From Panopea generosa (Eukaryota; Mollusca; Bivalvia; Adapedonta; Hiatellidae): 64,000 nucleotides of DNA. Under the pieces are notes generated by a model, which did not search any database, was not told where the DNA came from, and was given only the letters and a program-made list of their open reading frames with translations. Location of the stretch: assembly GCA_029582155.1 (NCBI GenBank), contig CM055906.1, positions 18,276,437-18,340,436 of the forward strand, in the 5' to 3' direction. The position numbers and the translations under genes are program-made. This document shows positions 34,301-45,589 of this stretch, one piece after another (the stretch's first letter is position 1; the number at the start of each line of letters is the position of its first letter).

Positions 34301-35165
34301 ACACGATGTGACCCACGTAAATCAATTTCCACGAGTCTGAGACTAGAATGTAATAATTATCCGAACTCTCATATAGAAGTCACGTTAGTTGGACGCCTGT
34401 ACAATCACTGATTCACTCGTCACAGTCAGAGTGACAGGCAAAATAAAAGAATCCGTTCAAGAATTCCACGTGGCAACCCGTATCCAGAATTAACAGGAAC
34501 GCGGTGAATTAGTTTTCTAAAATTGGAGTCAATCTATACTACTCGGTTTTATAAAAGAGACATCGACATTGTATGGCAATCAATTTATTCATAGAATTAA
34601 TATCCGTATCGTATTGCAATACATAATTGATTGTGTACTGTATTTGGGACACAAATTGCAGAACTGATTTGCATTTCTAAATGGAAACTTTCTATAACTA
34701 AAGGAATATATCAGTTTAGCGCATGGCGATTTACATAACATGTCGTGACTAGGATAAATCAGCCTAAAAATGAAACACATAACACGTGATTAATGTAAGC
34801 AAAATGTTGTACACTAAAGAGTACACTATAATCGGTCTTTATGATTAAAAGTATATGTTTTTTATTAAATACAGCGTTTGTTTGTCATTTTTATTTCCAT
34901 TCTCTTATAAATGATAGTAAGTTTAACATGTTTAATTCACAGCATGCATATCAATTAATATACAAGCAATACGTATATTTAGTACACGTATATATGTATA
35001 ATGTTATATTTTGAGTACAATAACTTTTCTTTTGTTAAATTTGGTTTAAATGACTATAAGTGATATACAGTAAGAAAAAGAGAAATACAAAGAAAAGTAA
35101 ACAAACAATTTTTATTTTACTGTACATTACTCATACATAGGAAGAAGTCATAACATAGGAAATTT
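31303..35165. other. Long AT-rich interval without recognised genes
   Basis: Short frames only (all under about 90 codons), none with family similarity. Homopolymers and scattered AT-rich sequence. Confidence 0.4.
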
Positions 35166-35173
35166 ACATATTT

Positions 35174-35287
35174 ACCTTTTTTTTTTTTTTTTTACAGAGA
35201 ACAACCTTTTTAGAAATATTATTCAAATAACTTTAGAAGACAGTAGATCCGGATTTAGGTTATTTTCTCTCTCTCTCTCTCTCTCTT
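35174..35287. repeat. Poly-T tract and (CT)n microsatellite
   Basis: A T run of about 20 at 35179-35198 and (TC)n of 21-22 bp at 35266-35287. Confidence 0.85.
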
Positions 35288-35681
35288 AAATATGAATGAA
35301 GAAATAAACTAAAAGATCAAATGCTTTCTTTATTTTTTTAAATAATTCAAATCTGAAGAAAGAGCAAAATGTTGGTTTCGGTCAGATGACGTTTCTGTGA
35401 GTACCGCGGAGGCTTAGTTGCGAAGAATGAGAAAAGTTTCTGTGCTAAATTTTAATCAATATATTTTATTCAACATTGAAATACAATACAAACGTTTATA
35501 GCCTAAAATGACCATGAAATGCTAACAAAACACTCATATGAGAACATAAAATAACCATGTTATACAAACATACACAACTATCAAGAACCTGAAACAAACA
35601 CACAACACAAATAAAATACTTTATAGGTGTGAATTATTGTTTATAAATGTTCTCTGACGTTTTATTCATTATTACTTATTA

Positions 35682-36000
35682 ATTAACCACATCATTTCTT
35701 AATTTAAATGCTTTAACTAAATACTCTGAAATATTTGTTTTTTACTAACATAGGTTGTCAAATTTGTTTAATATTGACCATCTGCAAAAATATGGCTTAA
35801 CATATTTCTGTTTCAAATATCTTTATATATGGTACACACGTAAATAAATGAAATTCGTTTTCAATTACGTTCTGGTTGCATTTATTACATGTTCTGTCAT
35901 CTCTAGGTGTGTTCTTGAATCTTCCCTATTCTATTTCTAATATGTATGAAGAAAGTCTAAATTGGCTAAATATATTCCATAGCTTATTGTAATATATAAT
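35682..36000 (-). pseudogene. Non-LTR reverse transcriptase C-terminal remnant
   Basis: The minus strand reads FRLSSYILEIE, stop, GRFKNTPRDDRTCNKC, IENEFHLFTCVPY, then YVKPYFCRWSILNKF and SEYLVKAFKLRNDVVN. The CXXC...H...C knuckle, here complete (CNKC, H, C), followed by YxKPYF and AFKLRN is the terminal domain of the same kind of bivalve LINE seen at 2.6-3.2 kb. Stops and frameshifts interrupt it. Confidence 0.78.
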
Positions 36001-38642
36001 GCCTAAGTTCTTTTCTGGTTCATTTTATTTAAATTTATAAAATGATTGTAATCAATTGAGTTTCATATATTTGCGTTAATATCTTGGTTAACATAGTACT
36101 GATTAGTTCTAATATATTTAACTAATATTTAAGAATCCACAGTTTTCTTGTTATGGTTATTGAGACTCCTAATGATAAGAACATACTTATCTTGCATAAC
36201 TCCCAAATCCTTTTCCAGTGATTGAGTATAATCGCCATGCTGCGTAAAGATTTTTTTTAACATTATTTTAATTGCATATTTAAAAAAACAACTCCCATTT
36301 ATCTAGAGATACAATTTTTTTCTACAATATTGCGTTCATTTAGATGTACACATATACATATACTAGGCCTATATAGGACGTGCACTATGTCCGATGGGTT
36401 TAAATGCCAGACCAGTATAATATGTATGTATATATATGTGTGTATTTAAAGGTATCCATTGAGATAGAGAAAATATAAAAAAAAATACATTTTAAAGGAA
36501 GTAAAACAGAGCCAGGGGATGCATCATCATTATCATAATCATTTTCAGTATAATTAATATAGCTCGTTAGAAGTTCATATTAATACATGCTGAACACTAT
36601 GCAAAAATGCAACCAGGAAATGATTTAAATGCCATACATCATTTGAAAACCGTAGAATTTCAATATGCTATTTATCTTAACGGCCATCATCTTTAAGCGC
36701 CTAAATGTAGTCTGCTGAAGAAAAAAAAATGCATCTAGTTTGGACATTATTTATTCTAAAGATGTACATAAGGACTTATCTGATGCATATATTGTTGTTC
36801 AAGACGTTGATAAAATCTCACGCCGATGTTTTGCGCATGTTTACTACTAATAAGAAATCATACAAAGGTACGTTTGACACACTGCTACAATCAATAGAGA
36901 ATCTACATGTCATTGAGTGCTTATTTATCATGGAATTTATTAATCGAGTTTCCAAAAAAATATATTATGCGAGGCTCTGTCGAGCATCACGCCATTTTGC
37001 CAACAAGTTTACGGAAAACGCCAAGCAAGGAATCAGTTATATTATAAGTTATATTACACTTAATCTAGTTTAACATACAAACACGCCATGCGTTTATTAT
37101 ACCCCTGCGCCGTGATAAGCTTCTTAAAACCTTTTCTGGGTTGGTGGTGTGATCAATGATTATATTTTACAATGAAGCCATTTACAAGCCCTAAGTATTA
37201 GTTTCTCTGTTAAAACTTTTAACAACCAAGTATTAAAGTTATCGTAAAACAATATATATAGAATGTGCACTACTTCAATTTGATCTTTACACTTGGTAAA
37301 ATGCAGAATAAACTGTTCTAATAACAAACCATTCTACTACTTTCATGTTAACTTTGATAAATGTAAACGGACTTTGACCGTAATAATTATAATGCTACTG
37401 TTTGATACAATACTATATGCTTTGTCATTGAAAAAAATATATTCACAATTGCTAAGACTACATTTACATTACCATTTCAATATTACGGTCATGATTAAAG
37501 ATAGTATCAAACTGCCTTCGGTTTAAACTATGCAGCTAAATACAGGACTTAGATTTGGATTGTCTTGATAATGTCCGCAAGTAAATTGTATGTGATAATA
37601 ACATTCAATTTTATATCATTTCTTGTGTGAGATGAACTTAATCAGTATACATATACTGTTAAGTTGATAGCATTTATATACTCTAGAACAAACAATCAAT
37701 TTAAACATAAATGTATTCACACATACAATAAGTAAGTAAAGTTTATTCACGTACATATAGGCTTCCGGCTCATCATACAACTATACAATAAGAACATACA
37801 CAAGAATGACCAACACAATTAATGTAAGTACATGTATAATAGTGTTCAAGACAAATATTGTTTTACATATTATTATACCAGCTGAAGTATGGCATCACAA
37901 TTATATTAAACTATTTCGTTTTTCGAAAACACTATACAGGAACCACGCAACTTTGCAAATGACAGTTTTATCATCATTGGATAATAACCTATAAAAAGTG
38001 TGATGATAAATATAAAGGGTAAATCAAGTCTGCACAATCTTTTTTTCCCCGATATTTTTCAATTTCGAATGATATTTTCACAACTATTTTTTTGTGAGTC
38101 TTTCACATGGCATTATTGTTAGACACTATTTGTGAGCGTACACACATCACTGTATAACAAGTATAATATACATCTAACGACCAATGACTATTGGCTGACA
38201 TTTGTTTGGAAAAAACAAAACTATACTAGACTTAGATACCAATTTGAAATGTAGTTTTGTAAACTTGTTGAAACATTTTTAACGTAGTTAAAAATCAAAC
38301 GAACATACGATTTTATTATTTTATTGTAAGTATATTGCAAGGTGCAACTTCATTAACAAACATAGAAACTATTTCCAGTATACTAAGTGATTGTATGCGT
38401 GATGTTTATTTGCAATAATGAGATATTCACCATTTTTATTAATCTCAGTTTAAAATATTTGATTAACGTACGTATTCCCAACAAGTCATTGTTTATTCTC
38501 AATATTTGTGATAAACGTGTGTACTGACAACAAATCATTACTTAGACTTAATTGCTGTGATTTGGTATGAGGTATGATACGATGGAAATTGGAACTAATT
38601 GACCACAATGATTCAGATATAGCACGAAATAACTACTTTGGT
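36001..38642. other. AT-rich interval without recognised genes
   Basis: A 114-codon plus-strand frame at 36729-37073 has no recognised similarity. Nothing else is supported. Confidence 0.4.
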
Positions 38643-39048
38643 CTAGATCACAATTACAAAGACAACGTTAGAACTAATCAACTTGATTAAAAATAAGAAA
38701 TAAGTTTCCACAAGGGATGAATAATAAAAATAAAACACGCCGTTATTACTGCTGAATCGTGTATAAATAGGTTTCCCTAGCGCCATATACTCGCCACCAG
38801 TACACGCACGCAGCTGTAATGATGACTTTACCAAATTAACAACTCTGGGATTTGTAAACAACTAATATATCAAATTACATTTTATTCTATATAAGGCAGA
38901 GAAAATTGAATTGGATTACAATTGATGAACAAATATATAATGTTTTTAATTAAAAAAAAGAAAATTAATGTAGTTTTTAATATCTGTGTTAATTCAAAAA
39001 GCTATGAATGACAATAAACAGCAAGATAATCAAAATTGGCAGAATGGG

Positions 39049-39255
39049 ATTAACGCCATTTCCAACACATTTCAGGTTATATATGGCATATCCAGTTTTA
39101 TTAGAGTAGAAGACCTCTGTATCTGGATAGAACCACCGTCCTCCCACAAGTAACGGTCAAACTTTCTCACATAAAGATTATTGAGTTAGCGGAACTCGAA
39201 CCTACGATCTTAGCGGTGGGACCGTACCTTGAGACGACGCCTTAAAATGACCCTT
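39049..39255 (-). repeat. Family 2 SINE, reverse orientation
   Basis: On the minus strand: AAGGCGTCGTCTCAAGG, B box GGTTCGAGTTCCG, CTTGTGGGAGGACGG and TGTTGGAAATGGCGTTAA, matching 20852-21091 and 60468-60711. Confidence 0.8.
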
Positions 39256-39467
39256 GAAGTTGGAAGAAACAGCTACCACAAGTAGGAGAAATGCTATAAA
39301 CAGTAAACACACCCTTTCAAGTTGTCGATTCAATTTGACTCATCCCTGTAATAACTTCAATATCAGTATATGTAAACAGTCGAATATAATTATTACATAT
39401 AGCTGTATAGAATTTCACGCTTGCTTATTCATTTTATTTATTATGGTCAAACGGCCATAGATATTGA

Positions 39468-39960
39468 GACTGAAATATAACCACTTCGCGTTCAGCTATT
39501 AGTGTTATTTGATAGCACGCGTAGATCAGTTATCATCGTCTTTTTATATCGTGTGTTGACAGCGGATACAAAAGAAATGGAAACACACTTAATCATTCGG
39601 GTAATATATGTGTATATACTTCCGGTATTATCTTTACTTCATTTGCTGGAAAAAATATTGCAATGTATACGTTATTAATCAACTGCTTCACAGTCAATGT
39701 CAGATATTTATGTTAATGAAACATTTCCATTTTTCTTCTTCCATGTATAATATGCATCCATGTTCCATGATGAAATACCAATTAATGCAATATTAACGAT
39801 CTCATATATTTCCTTTCGTAGTAGCACATGGTTTAATCTTTATAAATTTGAAATAATCCCATTTATCACATTTATCACACATATCTTTATTTGTATTATT
39901 GCTGTGAGATTGTTTCTGATTGGATAATGTTTTGTTTGGAAGTCATAGAACTTAGGATTA
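39468..39960. repeat. Diverged duplicated block X, copy 1
   Basis: Aligns with 43128-43650 in the same orientation. Shared blocks include CTGAAATATAACC-like, TCAGATATTTATGTTAATGA-like and GTTTCTGATT-like sequence. On the minus strand both retain SLT-x-ISD-x-x-C and VD in order, with a stop and an indel, so an old pseudogene or transposon is possible. Confidence 0.5.
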
Positions 39961-40949
39961 AATCGATCAAACCAATAGTACATAATTCAATTAGGATAAC
40001 AAGCGAGGTGGTCCGAAAGGGATCAAGCATGCAATCAATTTGATCACCTCGGCCTTTATGCTACGCAATAGACCTCTGACATAATAAGGCGCCATATTGG
40101 AACTACTTTCAGTCACATGATAAAATAAAATGGCGGCCCCCTTATGCCACCTTTGTGGAAGTTGTGCCAGAGACTATTATTTACTGTCTGGGAGGGTGAA
40201 ATTTCCCTATAAAACATGACCTATGTCGAGTGTATAAATAAAAAAATCGATATAATAACGCCATATATTCAACTTAATGACGGATACATAGTTTGTTACT
40301 TTCACACGAATGAACACAGACTTGTATCACAGGCGAATAGCGTTGGTATATTCTAGAGCTATACACAAAGTGTATTATATGGAGGATACGTTAATAAGCC
40401 GATGTTTCACGATTGGTATACAATGTCTTGTTATTATTTCAAGTTCTAAGTATATACAGTACACATGTATCTATCTATTATATTTATATATCATTTGACT
40501 TGTCACTTTTTTAAGTAGTTATTAAGTTTGTTTTCAATATCTACATTTTAAAGGGAGTGTATCAGAATAAAATGCTTTAAATATCTTAAACATAAAATAA
40601 TTATCAAAGGGGCTAAGAAGCATCTCATCTAAATATGAACTGAAAAAGGAAAGCCATTTTGATATATATGTTTGGCATGTTTAAATATATATCTTTTTTG
40701 GCAATTTGGGGTCAGTGAGTATATATAGGTATGGTATATTGAAAAGCTATGTTTTTTAGCCGATTATAAAATTTTGAAAAATCCTGAAATATTCCCTTTA
40801 AAATAAATATGAAACACGCATATCAAAGGATGACATTAGACGCGATTTCATAAAAATACGAATCAACGTGCTGAAATATATTATTAAAACCCAAATAATT
40901 GCGTATAACTTCTTTTGTAAGTTTATCAAAACTCTTTTACATGTAGTTT
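39961..40949. other. Unassigned spacer
   Basis: No recognised gene. A somewhat GC-richer stretch near 40010-40200 may be a repeat, but it has no second copy in the window. Confidence 0.35.
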
Positions 40950-41298
40950 TACTATTTCTGATCACCCGGAAGCATGGGACATCATCAGATCTGCTCGGGA
41001 ATTGAATATCCCTTAACTTAGTGCTTGGCAGCGTGAGGGTTGTTGCATTATTTCATTAAAGTAATGTTTGTAATTTCCTATTTCTTGGAATCATGGCGCA
41101 CCATCAGTGTTGCTCGGGAATTGAATATCCCTAAACTTAGTGCTTGACAGCGTGAGGGTTGTTGCATTGTTGAATATAGTAATATCTATTATTTCCTATT
41201 TCTTGGAATCATGGCGCACAATCAATGTTGCTCGGGAATTGAATATCCCTAAACCTAGAACTAGAGAACGTGAGGGTTGTTGCATTTTTCATTACCCC
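40950..41298. repeat. Three tandem copies of a ~118-bp unit
   Basis: TGCTCGGGAATTGAATATCC recurs at 40992, 41111 and 41229, each followed by GTGAGGGTTGTTGCAT and preceded by CATGG. Spacing is 118-119 bp. Confidence 0.85.
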
Positions 41299-41633
41299 CC
41301 TCACGAGCACATCCAAATTGGTTGTGCTTTGTGCTTTCCCGCGATCACTCAATCAGAGATCATTTATTTACAAATCCACATTTAAAACATAACAAAATGT
41401 GTGATATAAACGGGAGTGATTTACTTCTTAAAATTATACCACCTTTTTAAGGTCTTGGTATGCATCAATATTGTGCCATTAACATAACTGGGGGTAAAAG
41501 TTCTTCATCACCCCAACATAGCAATCCGTTGGCCTAAAATCTTATTTTAACAAACAAAAGAAATATTAGATTGGCAGACTGCACGGTTCAATTATTCCAA
41601 ATTGCTGAAAATTATACTGCCACATAGTATTGT

Positions 41634-41742
<109 letters not shown>

Positions 41743-42289
41743 TTCCTTACTTCGCGAGAGCACAAACATGCCTTTCATCTCGAGAATGAATCCGAGACAT
41801 TCCTGTCGACAATTAAAAAATCTTTATGGTTACTGCTTTTAATCATATCTTAAATGTTGGTTTTAATGAAAGTTTACTTGCTAACAATTTTAAGTTAATT
41901 TAAACAGGTCATAGATTATTCACTTCTTAGTCACCATTTATTTCAAATCAACCACAGGAATTGTGATTGGAAATGAAATAATTAAATTGTTTTATTTCTT
42001 TTTTTAAATATGCAGCTGAGCGTTTTTAGTTTTAATTTTTGATAGGTTTTAAAATTTAACAAAAACACATTAGACTATTCAGTCTGATTTGTCTTTATTG
42101 TCCAGGTGTTACAGAGCAACTGACCACTTGTGAATTTGATTCATTCCCTTTTGTCTTGCAACAAACAATGCAAGAAGCCGATGGATATTTGGAACATCCA
42201 TTTCATTGTAAAAGTATTGAAATAAATCGAAATCAAAACGTATTAATTTGTTCACAACTACTTGATTGCAAATTGATCGTAAATATTGA

Positions 42290-43118
42290 AAAGTCAGCTA
42301 TTGCTAGAGTCTTTATCTGGAGTTTTAACTTCTCACATCACTATAACGTTTCCCATGGGGCTTCATTGTAACGTTAATGTCCAAAACTAAACTGAAAACA
42401 TAAATTTGCAGCATGTGTCTGTTCTCAAATTCTACACTGATTCATGACTTGAAATTATTAAGAAAATAAGTCATTTGTTTTCAATTGATTGGTTTTGTGA
42501 TACCTATCAATTTCCAAAGTAATAATATGTAAAATATTCGCCTACGATGCGATTCATTCGATCCGTCAGTTTTAAAATAACACAGAATCGGATAAAATCT
42601 GGCATCATCATCAAAACTTTAGTTTAATAATATTTTATTGCATCTACTATATACAATTAAATGAATGATAACAGTACAATTATATTACAATACTTATATA
42701 TATAGCGCAAATCGGTTGGGCTGCAAGTTTTAACAACATTAGCAACAACCTACCCCAAAACTTCAGCTGCAATTACTGACCATTTAACACGTGGTAAGAA
42801 AAAAATCGTTCTAAATAAAGCCTAAAAAGCGAAAACAAACCAAAGTTTTACTTCTGTCTCCTATTATGTGAGTCCTAAACATTTGGCGTTAACAGTCCCT
42901 TTTTTATTTGTGGTTAAAATTGCATAAAAAGAAGTTCCGAACATCTGACAAGCGCCTTGAAGGTGTGTAAAACCATTATAATTAACATCGGAATTGTGCT
43001 TTTCTTTGAGAATGCTCTGAAAACACAGTGATATATATATTTTAAAAAACAATTTCCGGTTAAGAAATAATAACAATGACTTATTTAATTGCCTTGTCTG
43101 TCTGCTTACAATGCACAC
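42290..43118. repeat. Diverged duplicated block Y, copy 1
   Basis: Aligns in the same orientation with about 61090-61760: TCTCACATCA, TTTCCCAT followed by GGGCTTCATTGTAAC, GGTTTTGTGA, CTGACCATTTAACA, AAAGTTTTA and GTGAGTCCT occur in order in both. Identity is moderate with indels. Confidence 0.6.
42864..43016 (-). CDS. Candidate terminal exon, unknown protein
   Basis: A strong acceptor (CACTGTGTTTTCAG) opens a 51-codon frame that ends in TAA at 42864-42866. It contains HLQGACQMFGTSFYAIL and NAKCLGLT. The Cys/Gly/Tyr pattern recalls a secreted domain but I do not recognise the family. The homologous block at 61.1-61.7 kb has stops in the matching frame, which argues that it may be a chance frame or a pseudogene. 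Reported as a possibility only. Confidence 0.2.
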   Translation of the reverse strand, partial: SILKEKHNSDVNYNGFTHLQGACQMFGTSFYAILTTNKKGTVNAKCLGLT

Positions 43119-43127
43119 ACACTTTGA

Positions 43128-43650
43128 CCGAAATATAACCTTTCTGTATTAAATCCTGTATTGATAGCCTAAATGAATAGTTTAAGTTGATATCTTGCGA
43201 TGATCAGTTTTTGTCGTGCGATGACAGCAAAGTACAAAGGAAAAGCAAAGAAAAACAGTTCAACACATGGTTAACTACATATTGATGAATGAGTTATTCA
43301 TGTTCTTTATTCTATTTTCGGAATTAAGAACAACGAAATATTGTCAAGGCCACGTTACTTATCAACGACTTGGCACTCAAAGTCAGATATATGTGTTAAT
43401 GAAATATTTCCAATTTATGCGTCCATGGACAGTGAGCAGTTTCGATCCTTGCGGATGACAAATCACCAATTAATGAAATGGTCGAATATATTTCCATTTC
43501 AAATGATGTATGGTTTGATATTTAATATTTTTGAAACATATCCAAGAATTGTTTCATTAATCACAAATTGCAGCATGTTGTAGTAGCGTTATCATTATTT
43601 TCACGAACTGTTAATTTCTGTTTCTGATTTGGGGTATAGTCATGTCTTAA
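43128..43650. repeat. Diverged duplicated block X, copy 2
   Basis: Partner of 39468-39960. It lies directly beyond block Y copy 1. Confidence 0.5.
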
Positions 43651-43891
43651 GTATACAATATGTGATTTTAGAACGCTTTATATCCATTTAAAATGCCACT
43701 TTAAATAGTTATAAACTATATTTTTAAAATTTTGTATGTAAAACGAATAGTATGTGATTGTTTTTTTTTTACAATAAGAGGTCATAAGAATACATCAATA
43801 ATTATATCGAACTGAATATATACAAAGACACTTAAAACAGTTGTGCAATATTTTTTGCACAGACGTATATTTTTTAAAAAAATAAACATAT

Positions 43892-44095
43892 ATTTGCATT
43901 GGGTGTTGACCTCCGACCTTTTTCAATCTTGATATACAATTGTTGACCTGAGTTTGCATTGAATTTGATCTCCGGCTTGAACTTTTGTGAAAATTAATCT
44001 ACGACTGCTGACCTGGTTCCGCATTGAATGTTAATCTCTGACTTGAACGTTTTTAATGTTTGTGCACGAGTGCTGACCTGAGTTAACATTGCAAT
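43892..44095. repeat. ~68-bp tandem repeat, three copies
   Basis: Three diverged units containing GCATTG, TTGA(T/C)CTC(C/T)G, CTTGAAC and TGCTGACCTG(A/G). It starts the repeat cluster that runs to 45577. Confidence 0.7.
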
Positions 44096-44121
44096 ATAGA
44101 TATGAGAACCAACTTCACACA

Positions 44122-44500
44122 ACTGTCAGACTAAATCATATGTAATAACTGTCAGACTGAATCATATGTAATAACTGTCAGACTGAATTATATGAAATAA
44201 CTGTCAGACTGAATTATATGTAATAATTGTCAGGTTAAATCAAATGTAATAACTGTCAGACTGAATCATATGTAATAACTGTCAGACTAAATCATTTGTA
44301 ATAACTGTCAGACTGAATCATCTGTAATAATTGTCAGACTGAATCATATGTAACAGCTGTCAGACTAAATCATATGTAATAACTGTCAGATTGAATTATA
44401 TGTAATAACTTTCAGGCTGATTTATATGAAATAACTGTCAGATTGAATCATCTGTAATAACTGTCAGGCTGAATCATCTGTAATAACTGTCATACTGTTA
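44122..44500. repeat. 26-bp minisatellite, about 14.5 copies
   Basis: Unit TAATAACTGTCAGACTGAAT plus CATATG, with limited substitution. It ends within about 30 bp of the 42-bp array. Confidence 0.92.
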
Positions 44501-44525
44501 AATTGATTTGATAAACGTCCCATAC

Positions 44526-45577
44526 GTCGCCCTGGTGCCAGATGTGAACGCCACTACTGGCGGATACGCCGCCCTAGTGCCAGATGTGAACGCCGCTACT
44601 GGCGAATACGCCGCCCTGGTGCCAGATGTGAACGTCGCTACTGGCGAATATGCCGTCCTGGTGCCAGATGTGAACGCAACTACTGGCGGATATGCCGCCC
44701 TGGTGCCAGATGTGAACGCCGCTACTGGCGAATACGCCGTCCTGGTGCTAGATGTGAACGCCACTACTGGCGGATATGCCGCCCTGGTGCCAGATGTGAA
44801 CGCCACTACTGACGGATACGCTGCCCTTGTGCCAGATGCGAATGCTGCTACTGGCGAAAACGCCGTCCTGGTGCCAGATGTAAACGCCGCTACTGGCGGA
44901 TACGCCGCCCTGGTGCCAGATGTGAACGCCACTACTGGCGGATATGCCGCCCTGGTGCCAGATGTGAACGCCACTACTGGCGAATACGCCGCCCTGGTTC
45001 CAGATGTGAACGCCGCTACTGGCTGTTACGCCGCCCTGGTGCCAGATGTGAACGCCACTACTGGCGGATATGCCGTCCTGGTGCCAGATGTGAACGCTGC
45101 TACTGGCGAAAACGCCGTCCTGGTGCTAGATGTGAACGCCGCTACTGGCGGATATGCCGCCCTGGTGCCAGATGCGAACGCCACTACTGACGGACCCGCC
45201 GCCCTTGTGCCAGATGGGAATGTCGCTACTGGCGAATACGCCGTTCTGGTGTCAGATGTAAACGCCGCTACTGGCGGATATGCCGCCCTGTTGCCAGATG
45301 TGAACGCCGCTACTGGCGGATATGCCGTCCTGGTGCCAGATGTGAACGCCGCTACTGGCGGATATGCGTCCTGGTGCCAGATGTGAACGCCGCTACTGGC
45401 GGATATGCCGTCCTGGTGCCAGATGTGAACGCCGCTACTGGCGGATATGCCGCCCTGGTGCCAGATGTGAACGCCGCTACTGGCGGATATGCCGTCCTGG
45501 TGCCAGATGTGAACGCCACTACTGGCGGATATGCCGCCCTGGTGCCAGATGCAAACGCCACTACTGGCGGATACATC
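44526..45577. repeat. GC-rich 42-bp minisatellite, about 25 copies
   Basis: The unit begins GTGCCAGATGTGAACGCC and contains the short hairpin GGCGG-ATATG-CCGCC. It is far more GC-rich than its surroundings. A plus-strand frame of 292 codons (repeating ALVPDVNAATGGYA) and a minus frame (AFTSGTRAAYPPVV) are both open. A one-base deletion at about 45366 breaks the plus frame, and unit differences are not biased to third positions (GCC/ACC, GGA/GAA, GCC/GTC). I therefore treat it as a repeat, while noting that a coding exon is not excluded. Confidence 0.9.
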
Positions 45578-45589
45578 GAACTATAACTG

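Noticed and set aside
36729..37073. 114-codon plus-strand frame
   Set aside because: No family similarity and no flanking exon signals.
38080..38140. Third, decayed TIMP exon 3
   Set aside because: A stretch similar to CACATGGCACCATTACTAG extends for only about 20 bases, the matching frame has a stop at the cysteine, and no other exon lies nearby.
38643..38813. Possible exon on the minus strand (acceptor TTACAG, then LRACTGGEYMALGKPIYTRF)
   Set aside because: A faint resemblance to TIMP/NTR spacing only, no partner exons found and no second copy.
44508..45386. 292-codon plus-strand frame as a repetitive protein
   Set aside because: Both strands are open, substitutions are not biased to third positions and a one-base deletion interrupts the frame. 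Kept as a finding, not as a gene.
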